A model generated the notes under the pieces. That model worked only from the letters and a program-made list of their open reading frames with translations. It had not been told where the DNA came from and ran no database searches. Shown here one piece after another: positions 1-9,559 of a DNA stretch of 64,000 nucleotides. The translations under genes were made by a program, and so were the position numbers. Every line of letters starts with the position of its first letter. The stretch's first letter is position 1. The stretch is from Serripes groenlandicus (Eukaryota; Mollusca; Bivalvia; Cardiida; Cardiidae), in assembly GCA_031761405.1 (NCBI GenBank), contig JASEVX010000112.1, positions 186,001 through 250,000 on the forward strand. Direction: 5' to 3'.

Positions 1-236
1 GCATTTTCTTTCCGATAGTCACGTAGTCCCGGTGGTCCGTGCATTCGATACCCGTTTTTCTCATTTTCAATCCGGATATGTTTTCTTTTCCTGGCTACCT
101 CTGACTTGGCTTGTTCGACAGCGTGAGCCATGGGCGTCACAAAGTTAATGGTAGGTTCTTTCATCTCCCCACCCATCTGAATTTTTTCCACCACGTATTG
201 TCCTTTATGATTAGGTTTCAGTTTCCCTTCAGCCAT
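1..236 (-). CDS. Partial unknown protein-coding segment, runs off the left edge
   Basis: An open frame enters from the ATG at 236-234 and runs without a stop to base 1, giving 78 codons plus two bases, so the 3' end is outside the window. The peptide opens MAEGKLKPNHKGQYVVEKIQ and is rich in Lys, Glu and His, with a basic stretch around residues 46-56 (SEVARKRKHIR) and a GPPGLRDYRKEN segment near the edge; no signal peptide or membrane segment is visible. The frame stays open upstream to a stop near 335, so an earlier ATG at 260-258 is possible. Alternatively bases 241-240 (TTTTCAG on the minus strand) are a splice acceptor and this is an internal exon. The composition is complex and protein-like. 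I do not recognise the family; a piece of a mobile element is the main alternative. Confidence 0.45.
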   Translation of the reverse strand, partial: MAEGKLKPNHKGQYVVEKIQMGGEMKEPTINFVTPMAHAVEQAKSEVARKRKHIRIENEKNGYRMHGPPGLRDYRKEN

Positions 237-619
237 CCGCTGAAAATGTCGTGTCCACATTTTGTGGGGTTTAAAAATCTCACATATTACATAACTCGAA
301 AACGGTAAACAATTATAGCGACAAACTTTGGTTTAAATGAAAGCTTTTGGTGACCTCTATCATTAAGTAGCATAAAGAGAAAAAGTTAAAGCGTAAATAG
401 TGATACAAATTAGCAAAAACTGATTTGACGCTTTTAATGGGCTCCTTTTCCCCGTATATTTGAAATCTCATCAAATTGGTAAAGTCGTGTATAACTACAG
501 TGACACTTTTCAAGTTTAAATTTAGACACAAGAAAAACTTTCATCATGAGGGATAAACGTTTGAACAGCAATGTAAAGGGTTATTCTCGGGACAAGTGTT
601 AACACGTTCGTTGCAGGTG

Positions 620-841
620 TTCAGACGCAGACAGTATGTCGCCTTATAAGGGGATTATTTTTCAACACGTTGTCCACGTTTCCGTCCTTAAATCAATAGA
701 CGCTGGACACTGTGTCGCCTTTAAAAGAGATTGATATTGACATTTCAATTGGGCATTGTTCATGTTTCCGGCCTTAAATAAATAGACGCAGACAGTATGG
801 CGCCTTTAAAAGAGATTAACATTTCAATGGTCTATTGTTCG
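620..841. repeat. Degenerate direct repeat, about three copies
   Basis: Blocks beginning GACGCAGACAGTATG or close variants at about 624, 703 and 784 are followed by a GTCGCCTTTAAAAGAGATT-like stretch, and copies two and three share the CCTTAAATCAATAGACGC-like lead-in. Spacing is about 80 bases. The copies have drifted and carry no open frame. Confidence 0.6.
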
Positions 842-962
842 GACACCTGGTGTGTTTCTGATTGTGAAATAACGTGTCTAAAAATAGATCGTGGTGTCAG
901 GACATGCGCATCTGTCATTTGAACTCTGGACGTTCTCGAGGTAAGACGTTACATTTATTGCT

Positions 963-1232
963 TTACCATACATGTTTGACTGCGTGCTTCGGCTCGACTA
1001 TACGACATATTAAAGGGATATATCGTGTTGTATGGATGTCTCGTGTCAGGTTTCCCGAAACAATGTAGCAAAGGTTAGGTCGAATTTCCCCGCCATTATT
1101 TTCGAGGGTTCCAACAACATACCCGTTAGAATCTATTGGTAGAAGGCTAGAGACAAATCGTTGGTGGTCTCGCCCGAAGGGTGCTACTGAAACACTTGCT
1201 CCATTGTTAAAGCTTTCTAAATATAGACCCAT
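963..1232 (-). CDS. Possible small ORF or exon, 89 codons, unrecognised
   Basis: ATG at 1232-1230 in good context (A at -3, G at +4) opens a frame to a stop at 963. The peptide is compositionally complex, for example SVSVAPFGRDHQRFVSSLL at residues 13-31, with no low-complexity bias, signal peptide or known motif. A GTATGT donor-like site lies inside it and TTTCAG acceptor-like bases lie near codon 14, so it could be an exon of the same minus-strand locus that leaves the window at base 1. Nothing identifies a family, and an ORF of this length can arise by chance. Confidence 0.3.
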   Translation of the reverse strand: MGLYLESFNNGASVSVAPFGRDHQRFVSSLLPIDSNGYVVGTLENNGGEIRPNLCYIVSGNLTRDIHTTRYIPLICRIVEPKHAVKHVW

Positions 1233-1400
1233 GATGTCATTCTAAATATAGACCTATCATTCAAAATGGCCGCCACGCATGCGCAGTCATTGTATATAAA
1301 TAACTAGGTCAACACAATGGCGTCCTTACTCGTGTCAATCCTTATATGCAAATGAGATACTATAAATAGTAACTAGGTCAACAAAATGGCCGCCGATTAC
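1214..1400. repeat. Short duplicated block with TATA-like, octamer and MEF2-like words
   Basis: CTAAATATAG, which fits the MEF2 consensus, occurs twice about 26 bases apart (near 1217 and 1243). A second duplicated word, ACTAGGTCAACA(C/A)AATGGC, follows at about 1303 and 1371, each preceded by a TATAAATA-like string. An ATGCAAAT octamer is at about 1347. This could be regulatory DNA of a minus-strand unit starting near 1232, or only a small tandem duplication. Confidence 0.25.
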
Positions 1401-1745
1401 GTCATCTTTGTTTGGGGCCCAAGAGCTGCCTATACTACTCAAATAGATCAGTACCACGTGATGAACTCTGCCGCCAATTACAAATACATTGAATAAATAC
1501 AGATATCTGCACGGTAGAATGTAATCACGTTAATTCAGTACAGTTGTATTATCAAGTGTATGGACTGGTTCCAGTCTACCCGACTTAGTAAACGATTACA
1601 CCCCCAGAGATAGGATTAAAACTGAATTTTAATGTTCTATGCATAATTAGAATTCATAAACAACAATTATTAACGAAAATGTCAAAAGGCTAACAAACAG
1701 AAAACAAATAAAACTATCACTAAATTACCTTGTCGCCTAACCTGT

Positions 1746-1851
1746 CAACATAACGGATCGTTTTTCTTCCTCCTTCGACAAACGGGGTTTGTTTTGTGTA
1801 GTCCAGGTGATAACAACGTCACTCGGACATACTCGTCTTTAATCGTAAACA
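1746..1851 (-). CDS. Possible coding fragment, C2-like flavour, very uncertain
   Basis: On the minus strand an ATG near 1851 opens a 35-codon frame with a segment reading IKDEYVRVTLLSPG, then a basic RRRKK patch, and a stop just before a GACAG|GTTAGG donor-like site. The DEYVRVTLL wording resembles the beta-strand after the first calcium loop of C2 domains, but the piece is too short to assign. An in-frame stop lies just upstream of the ATG, next to an AG that could be a splice acceptor. Chance similarity is quite possible. Confidence 0.2.
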
Positions 1852-2532
1852 TGAACTATATCCCGACAGCTGCACTGTTATCATTAACTGTAGAATCAGT
1901 ACTGCAAAACAAGAAGAAATTGACAAATTATGTAAAGTATTAAATATCGTCTACTACGGACTTGGTTAATTTTGACATTTTGAGAAATCGTATTTCCAAA
2001 ATTCCCGAAATCGGTTTCCGCAAACATACGAGACTTATCGATTATTATATTATAAACACGCTGTATATACTGTACTTTGCCCATGACAAGTTGCTGTATT
2101 ACAAACATTGACCGCGTTTGTTCAAATATATATATATATAATAGGTAAAGTAACCACAGAAGTATGGGATCCCACTTAAATCAATTAACAGTCAATCGTG
2201 GTGACGTTAGTGTAAATGTGCCCCTATGTCGGACTATTACAAGTGTACGAGAGGTCCTGTTATCCTGAGCCTATTATATATTAACGTCTATATTTAGAAG
2301 TGTATGCACATTCATGTATGATTATCTCAAAACATTAGACTGACACCCTGTGTTATTTTTTGAAAAAGTTATGCATATATAGTAATAGGACTCGAAACAT
2401 CAACGTCTTCAAAGATTTCGCAAATAGTCGGAATTAAACGAGCTTACTAGGAAATGGGTTAAGTTAAATAGGGCAGCCACGTCACGTGAACAGGACGTTG
2501 CTACCAGTGAAGGTTAAGATCAGTCAGGGCAT

Positions 2533-2630
2533 CTGTACGGATCAGTCCGCGAGGACTGCGCAGGTTGATCTGGGTCGATATATTACGCAGAGTCAATAAT
2601 GTTGGTTTTCTCGCGGGACGGCTGATATAT
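2533..2630. mobile_element. Half copy of MITE family 3
   Basis: The palindromic core word of the family (CGGATCAG ... CTGATC ... GGGTCGAT) and the end reading TTCTCGCGGGACGGCTGAT match one terminal half of the full copies at 43253, 45447, 45868 and 53735. The other half is missing or diverged. Confidence 0.6.
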
Positions 2631-2894
2631 CGAATGCAATTATTTTTCAATGTTAACAGTGTTTGTTGCTGAGGATTCGCCTTTTTGACAGACTTTTTTA
2701 AAATGTCAATCTGATATGCCACTCTGGCTGTGATCTTGCCTTTTCAGTCCTTTAAATAACTAAATTGTCTCAATTCTAGTCATTAAATGCAGTATGCTTA
2801 TTTACATTTTTATCTCAAGTTGAGAAGCAAAAATCTTAATTCTTTATTGTATTTCAAAGTCGAGTTGGTTACGTTTGTAGGCTTTATGATTATT

Positions 2895-3510
2895 TCCTGA
2901 ATGATGAGCAAAAAATTGTTCCGTCAGATGAATGATGAGCAAAACATAGTTCCGTCAGATAAATGATGAGCAAAACATAGTTCCGTCAGATAAATGATGA
3001 GCAAAACATAGTTCCGTCATATAAATGATGAGCAAAACATAGTTCCGTCATATAAATGATGAGCAAAACATAGTTCCGTCAGATAAATGATAAGCAAAAA
3101 ATAGTTCCGTCAGATGAATGATGAACAAAACATAGTTCTGTCAGATGAATGATGAGCAAATAATAGTACCGTCTGATGAATGATGAGCAAAGAATAGTAC
3201 CGTCAGATGAATGATGAGCATAGAATAGTACCGTCAGATGAATGATGAGCAAAGAATAGTACCGTCAGATTAATGTTGAGCAAAAAATAGTTCCGTCAGA
3301 TGAATGATGAGCAAATAATAGTTCCGTCAGAGGAATGATAAGCAAAGAATAGTTCCGTCAGATGAATGATGAGCAAAAATCAGTTCCGTCAGATGAATGA
3401 TGAGCAAAGAATATTTCCGTCAGATGAATGATGAGCAAAGAATATTTCCGTCAGATGAATGATGAGCAAAAAATAGTACCGTCAGATGAATGATGAGCAA
3501 AGAATAGTTT
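2895..3510. repeat. 31-bp tandem repeat, about 20 copies
   Basis: The word AATGATGAGCAAA recurs every 31 bases, each unit ending in a TTCCGTCAGAT-like segment. Units differ by single substitutions; a TAGTACC sub-type fills the middle of the array and TAGTTCC the ends. Confidence 0.95.
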
Positions 3511-3915
3511 ACTGATTACTGATTGTGTATAGCTTTAAGGTAAGTATAAAAGAAAACAACTGGCTACCAATTCAATTCTTGCGATAAGAGGAAACAACTG
3601 TTAAAAGTCAGTAAATACATTCATTTACATCTGAACGATGATGTCTCATTCAAACAAAGTCATTAGTAACTGTTAACGCACTGACGTGACGGACGGACAA
3701 CAAGTGTATGTTGTTGTTTTCTATATTCAACTTCAATATTTAGTACATGTAGCCGTACTACTCTCACACGGATGCAGATTAAGAAGTTTTTCATCAAAAC
3801 CTTATATTATATCTTCTCTATAACTACTGTAATGTCATAAGCAATATCTAAATACAGGTTAAAGTAAATTACAATAACAGGGATTGTGTCATTTATTTCT
3901 ACGAGGAAAAAAGAT

Positions 3916-4712
3916 AGATACAGAAAGCCTGCTGTCTCATATCAGCTAGATACAGAATGCCTGCTGTCTCATATCAGCTAGATACAGAATGCCTGCTGTC
4001 TCATATCAGATAGATACAGAATGCCTGCTGTCTCATATCAGCTAGATACAGAATGTCTCCTGTCTCATATCAGCTAGATACAGAATGCCTGCTGTCTCAT
4101 ATCACATAGATACAGAATGCCTGCTGTCTCATATCAGCTAGATACAGAATGCCTGCTGTCTCATATCAGCTAGATACAGAATGCCTGCTGTCTCATATCA
4201 GCTAGATACAGAATGCCTGCTGTCTCATATCACATAGATACAGAATGCCTGCTGTCTCATATCAGCTAGATACAGAATGCCTGCTGTCTCATATCAGCTA
4301 GATACAGAATGCCTGCTGTCTCATATCAGCTAGATACAGAATGCCTGCTGTCTCATATCAGCTATATACAGAATGCCTGCTGTCTCATATCACATAGATA
4401 CAGAATGCCTGCTGTCTCATATCACATAGATACAGAATGCCTGCTGTCTCATATCAGCTAGATACAGAATGCCTGCTGTCTCATATCAGCTAGATACAGA
4501 ATGCCTGCTGTCTCATATCAGCTAGATACAGAATGCCTGCTGTCTCATATCAGCTAGATACAGAATGCCTGCTGTCTCATATCAGCTAGATACAGAATGC
4601 CTGCTGTCTCATATCAGCTAGATACAGAATACCTGCTGTCTCATATCAGCTAGATACAGAATACCTGCCGTCTCACATCACATATATACAGAATGCCTGC
4701 TGTCTCATACCA
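3916..4712. repeat. 32-bp tandem repeat, about 25 copies
   Basis: TAGATACAGAATGCCTGCTG recurs every 32 bases and alternates between CAGCTA and CACATA linkers. The last two or three units (from about 4630) are more diverged, the usual edge-of-array pattern. The flank at 3511-3913 has no recognisable feature. Confidence 0.95.
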
Positions 4713-4796
4713 GTAATATATATTCTATGTTGGTCATTGATACTGAAATGTTCTGCATCGGGTATTGTCTTGTGAGGTGCAATGTTGAAAATAAGA

Positions 4797-5083
4797 TTGA
4801 TTGATTGGGGTTTATCGCCGTGTTAACAATTTCTCAGTTATATCACGGCGGCCAGTTCACCTCCTCATGCATTTCCTGCTTTTCTCACACCAGTACTCCA
4901 CACAACAATTTTCCAAATCAACTGGCTGCTTTTCCACATAGACTTAGCCCATTGGTGGATGACGAATGACGCATGTCGCATTGACTTTTGTCAATCCTCG
5001 GAAAGAAAGTTGGCCGAGTCGGGATTCGAACTCACAATCCCTGGATTGACATCCCGCGTCTGAGTTACCGGGGCTCGGCTTTA
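4797..5083 (-). mobile_element. SINE family A with 9-bp target-site duplication
   Basis: On the minus strand this is a tRNA-like head (box A near the CCGGGGCTCGGC end, box B reading GAGTTCGAATCCC), a roughly 200-base body and a tail carrying the shared CGCCGTGATATAACTGA-type 3' domain, ending in (CAAT)n. AAAATAAGA flanks both sides (4788-4796 and 5084-5092), a target-site duplication consistent with LINE-mediated insertion. It separates the 32-bp and 21-bp arrays. Confidence 0.9.
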
Positions 5084-5111
5084 AAAATAAGAGTGTTGTC
5101 TTTTGGTCTTT

Positions 5112-5735
5112 TTAAATTGCAACTATAAATTTTAACTATGTTACTATAAATGTAAACTATGTAACTATAAATGTAAAATTATGTTACTATAAATGTAAAC
5201 TATATTACTATAAATGTTAACTTTGTTACTATAAATGTAAACTTGGCAACTATAAACGTTAACTTTGTTACTATAAATGTAAGCTATGTAAACTACGTTA
5301 CTTTAAATGCAAACTATGTTACTATAAATGTAAACTATGCAACTATAAATGTTAACTTTGTTACTATAAATGTAAATTCTTCAACTATAAATGTTAACTT
5401 TGTTACTATAAATGTAAACTTTTCAACTAAAAATGTTAACTTTGTTACTATAAATGTTAACTTTGTTACTATAAATGTAAGCTACGTCGCTATAAATGCA
5501 AACTATATTACTATAAATGTAAACTTTGCAACTAAAAATGTTAACTTTGTTACTATTAATGTAAATTTTGCAACTATAAATGTTAACTTTGTTACTATAA
5601 ATATAAACTACGTTACTATAAATGTTAACTAGGGTAATATAAATGTTAACTAGGTTAATATAAATGTTAACTATGTTACTACAGATGCTAACTGTGTTAC
5701 TATAAATGTTTACTTTGTTACTATAAATGTATAGT
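5112..5735. repeat. 21-bp tandem repeat, about 29 copies
   Basis: ACTATAAATGT recurs about every 21 bases with GTTACT or GCAACT linkers. Because 21 is a multiple of three, one frame (5243-5632) reads a TINVNFV peptide for 129 codons, but composition and lack of splice or promoter context argue against a protein. The array starts about 20 bases after the SINE at 4797-5083. Confidence 0.9.
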
Positions 5736-5739
5736 GCCT

Positions 5740-6550
5740 GAAAAGTTTCTGTATGTGCATGTTAATTACATGCTGGGCGACTTGAACCCGATACTGGCCT
5801 TATAGCAATCCGTCGGTTTCCCTAAGGCTAAAGTGGGAACCAATTGATTAAAAAAAAAAATCCCACCAAGTACTAGTCTGCCTTACTTGGTAATTGTTCT
5901 TTATTGCACAAACATGTATTCACTATGGTCATTTATTTGTTTTTACGGATGAACTTGTCGATTCTGTTGTGTGTGCAACAACGCCTAACAATCAAGAACG
6001 CAAAATACTATTTCCTAGTTCCGGATGATAACTACCTTCTTGTTACACACAGCCAGTATATGTGAGGCAAGGATTTTGCGACAACCAGAATAGTGTGCTG
6101 AACACAGGTCTGATATGCTCTGAAATATAAATTCCGTCGTCACGACTTATCGACATAAGTACCGAATTCTGCCATCGTGGCTTTGGTCCAGTTGCTAGTA
6201 CTCGCCGGTACAAAGTATATTCGAGTACCTATGCCATCACTGATGCAAGCTAGACAACCTGTGTGTACATGTATACGCACGAGAGATATGTGCGACAGCT
6301 ATTTATAGCATAGGCGTTTGTAGCGAGACCGTTGACAGAGGCAGTTGCATTTTTAAAAATTCAAATTCGATAGTTGTTGGTTATATCTCATGTTAAATGT
6401 TTGAGATGGAAATGATATTACATGGTATATACATTATTTGAGAAGGAATTAATGAGTTCTTATTTCTGGTTAGAAATCTGTGTTGGACAGTATTCTTATT
6501 TAGGTTTTGTTTTATGTATAGACATACCCTAAGTTCAATACATATGAGTA
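5740..6550. other. Unique sequence, no recognised feature
   Basis: Read on both strands. I see no array, SINE head, MITE terminus or convincing splice-bounded open frame here, only AT-rich single-copy sequence. Confidence 0.5.
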
Positions 6551-6558
6551 CATACACA

Positions 6559-6777
6559 TTAATTATAAAATGGTATATTAAGGATTAATACTTCAATTGA
6601 GGCCCGTCGTTTCATGGCATGGCATTTGACAAATTGGTACAGGTTTCCAGATTGTTTTACAATCAGTTTCATCTCGGCAAGTCGGCCATCCGCAGTGACT
6701 GATATCTGAGTACCAGTACACACATGTATTTCTTTCAAATTACTATTCAAATTATATGACTGTTTGTATAAATGCAA
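6559..6777 (-). CDS. Possible exon remnant, unrecognised
   Basis: The minus-strand frame contains a complex, protein-like run (ISVTADGRLAEMKLIVKQ, then NLYQFVKCHAMKRRASIEV). A TACTCAG acceptor-like site precedes ISVTADG and a weak GTATTA donor follows SIE, so a single internal exon of about 38 codons is conceivable. No family is recognised and no neighbouring exon was found, so this may be an orphan remnant or a chance ORF. Confidence 0.3.
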   Translation of the reverse strand: MHLYKQSYNLNSNLKEIHVCTGTQISVTADGRLAEMKLIVKQSGNLYQFVKCHAMKRRASIEVLILNIPFYN

Positions 6778-6857
6778 ATATATATGTGCGTTTGTCGACT
6801 GCCACTACATGCATCTCCCTATATGCACAACATAGTAGTGTTGTTGCTATGTTTTGA

Positions 6858-7895
6858 GCGAACTAATGCCTAAGTCATATTTGTACTACGGCTAGGATAC
6901 GTAGGCCGTAAACCCTCGAAATCGAGAGATATTTTCCGCGGCCACAATGGATCTACGGTGGCCTCAGGTTCACCCTAGTGCGTATCCCTATCTTTTACAT
7001 GCCGTAGGGGTCGCCGTAGGATTATAGCGCGGAATTATAATTTTTTTTTTTCATTTCTAGGTTTGCCGTAGCAATTAGACACGCTGTAGCCATGCCGTAG
7101 AGCGGTTTCACGCGACGATACATAGGGCGTCCGTGAAATTACTGCGGTCGTCGCAATTGTGTGGGGGTCTTCAAAAGTCAATTGTAATTCATTAGACCAT
7201 AAAGCAGCCGCACGGCAAACGCAAGGCCACGTACGCCCGACACACGGTCGCCGTTAAATCGCTCTATGGAATTGCTACGGCATGTATACGGTGAACTTAG
7301 AAATGAAAACAATTATAACTCCGCGCTATAATCCCACGGCAAGCCCTACGGCCTGTAAAAGATAGGGATACGCCCTATGGTGACCCTGAGGCCACCGCAG
7401 TTCTTCTGCGGCCGCCGTATCCTAGCCGTAGAGCAAATGTTACTGAGGTATTAAATTTGAATTTTGAAGAACCCCATATTCCAAGGGCGCCCTAGGGCAG
7501 CCTCAATACAGCCCTACGGTGCCCGTATGGTGGCCTTGCGGTATGTGGCACTCCCTGCGGGCAACGGAAGGCCAACGCACGGCTCCCGTACACTCGCCGC
7601 ACGACATCCGCATGGCCCCGTGGCAGTCTGCGCCGTGCTTGGAGCAGGTTTATATACCAGTCTTTGTTCATATGTATATTATAATTAATATATAAGGCAT
7701 CACTTTAAAGGCCGTATGGCAGCTACAGGTTTACTGTCTCCAAACATTTAAAATACGCCATGCGGCTACCCTTAAATATGTGGCTGCTACAGTATTTGAC
7801 CGTGGGAATGCTGTGGCGGCCCTATAATTGATATTGGCCGTAACTAGTTTAGACCCCACGGCTGCATAGGCAAATGTCACTTAGGCATTAGTTAA
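6858..7895. mobile_element. GC-rich fold-back (long inverted repeat) element
   Basis: The left arm from about 6887 (TACGGCTAGGATACG, then GCGTATCCCTATCTTTTACA and GATTATAGCGCGGA) is matched in inverted orientation by the right arm ending at about 7433, giving arms of roughly 190 bases around a GC-rich centre. An outer terminal word, AACTAATGCCTAAGT plus (G)ACATTTG, sits at about 6860 and, inverted, at about 7893; a further inverted copy of the same end is at about 7437-7455. The CCGTA/GCCGTAGG word is scattered throughout. No transposase is encoded, so it is non-autonomous; the two right-hand ends suggest nesting or end duplication. Confidence 0.75.
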
Positions 7896-7923
7896 TAGGA
7901 CTTATAGGTTTATATGTAGTTCT

Positions 7924-8757
7924 AATTTGATCAGAAACCTTTATTCATTATCCAGTCATTGACAGTTGTTTCATGTGTTTAGCATTTGATCAGTAACCTT
8001 TATTCATTATCTAGTCATTGACAGTTGTTTCATGTGTTTAGCATTTGATCAGTAACCTTTATTCATTATCCAGTCTTTGACAGTTGTTTCATGTGTTTAG
8101 CATTTGATCAGTAACTTTTATTCATTATCCTGTCATTGACAGTTGTTTCATGTGTTTAGCATTTGATCAGTAACCTTTATTCTTTATCCAGTCATTGACA
8201 GTTGTTTTATGTATTTAGCATTTGATCAGTAACCTTTATTCATTATCTAGTCATTGACAGTTGTTTCATGTGTTTAGCATTTGATCAGTAACCTTTATTC
8301 GTTATCCAGTCATTGACAGTTGTTTCATGTGTTTAGCATTTGATCAGTAACCTTTATTCATTATCCAATCATTGACAGATGTTTCATGTGTTTAGCATTT
8401 GATCAGTAACCTTTATTCTTTATCCAGTCATTGACAGTTGTTTCATGTATTTAGCATTTGATCAGTAACCTTTATTCATTATCTAGTCATTGACAGTTGT
8501 TTCATGTGTTTAGCATTTGATCAGTAACCTTTATTCGTTATCCAGTCATTGACAGTTGTTTCATGTGTTTAGCATTTGATCAGTAACCTTTATTCATTAT
8601 CCTGTCATTGACAGTTGTTTCATGTGTTTAGCATTTGATCAGTAACCTTTATTCGTTATCCAGTCATTGACAGTTGTTTCATGTGTTTAGCATTTGATCA
8701 GTAACCTTTATTCATTATCCTGTCATTGACAGTTGTTTCATGTATTGAGCATTTGCT
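7924..8757. repeat. 59-bp tandem repeat, about 14 copies
   Basis: AGCATTTGATCAGTAACCTT recurs every 59 bases (for example 7981, 8040, 8099). Units are over 90 percent alike by eye, with CATTATCC, CGTTATCC and CTTTATCC sub-types occurring in a repeating order. Confidence 0.95.
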
Positions 8758-8803
8758 GCGTTACCCCAGGGACACTTTATGAAATGTAATATAGTGCCCC
8801 TGG

Positions 8804-8917
8804 TTAACCCTTTCCATCTTACGAACGCTTACTGACGCATCCGCAGCAGACGAATTCAGAACCATTTTGGGAAAAGAACAAATTGCTTATAATTGGTTGT
8901 TTGTGGAAAAGGGTTAA
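8804..8917. mobile_element. MITE family 1, short copy
   Basis: TTAACCCTTTCC at the left and GGAAAAGGGTTAA at the right, with the subterminal GCAGCAGACGA word inside. At 114 bp it lacks the central palindrome region of full copies (about 225 bp). Confidence 0.8.
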
Positions 8918-9555
8918 ATAAAATCACATGATATACATACAAACTGATCCGGCCAAACGACAGATATAACATACATGGAAATGAAATAAATCGATGTATA
9001 TTTCTTTTTTATAGAAGATTGATATATAATTAAATTACCGTTTACATTCTTTACACTGAAATTATTTCTCTTTATATAGTAGGGTGGATTAAGATATTTT
9101 TCAACATGTCTATGCGTCCAATTATTAGGATGATACTGACAAAACTTTTGTTTATACATCTATTATATTTGTAATGTTATTGATGGTTACTGAACTAAGT
9201 GTTCCGTTATTGCGAACTTTAAGAGGTAAGAGCGCTTGTTTTAAATACGTTTGAGTAGTAGAAAACGAACAGCACTGTTTGTGTGTGAAGGCTTAAGGTA
9301 ATAAATTTTCTTTTTCATTCAATTTTACTTTATAAAATAAAATTATATTATGGTGGCGTAACGTTAATATGTTCATAGTCAAATAAGACAGTAATACGCT
9401 AACGAATTATACGAATGCCTTTTAGGACCATCTGAGAGAAAAACTAATATTGAAAATTCGTGACAACGCGAAAAATGGCGTAATGATGCGAATAAAGGCG
9501 TAGTAACGTAAATACTCATGGCCTCTCCCAAGCTTATGGAAGAACAATATAGTAA
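8918..9555. other. AT-rich sequence without a supported feature
   Basis: Contains one 81-codon minus-strand frame (8914-9159) whose start has a faint SAM/Pointed-like wording (NNWTHRHVEKYL), but it overlaps the MITE edge and is AT-driven. I do not call it as a gene. Confidence 0.4.
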
Positions 9556-9559
9556 ACTT

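Noticed and set aside
111..308. Plus-strand 65-codon ORF at the left edge
   Set aside because: Lies opposite the better minus-strand frame (1-236) and is explained as its shadow.
2895..4712. CRISPR-like array
   Set aside because: Units are head-to-tail without unique spacers, in a eukaryotic context with introns and SINEs.
5243..5632. 129-codon TINVN-repeat protein
   Set aside because: Pure translation of the 21-bp array; no start context or unique sequence.
8914..9159. Minus-strand ORF with SAM/Pointed-like start
   Set aside because: Overlaps the end of a MITE, AT-driven composition, similarity limited to a W...HV..YL pattern.
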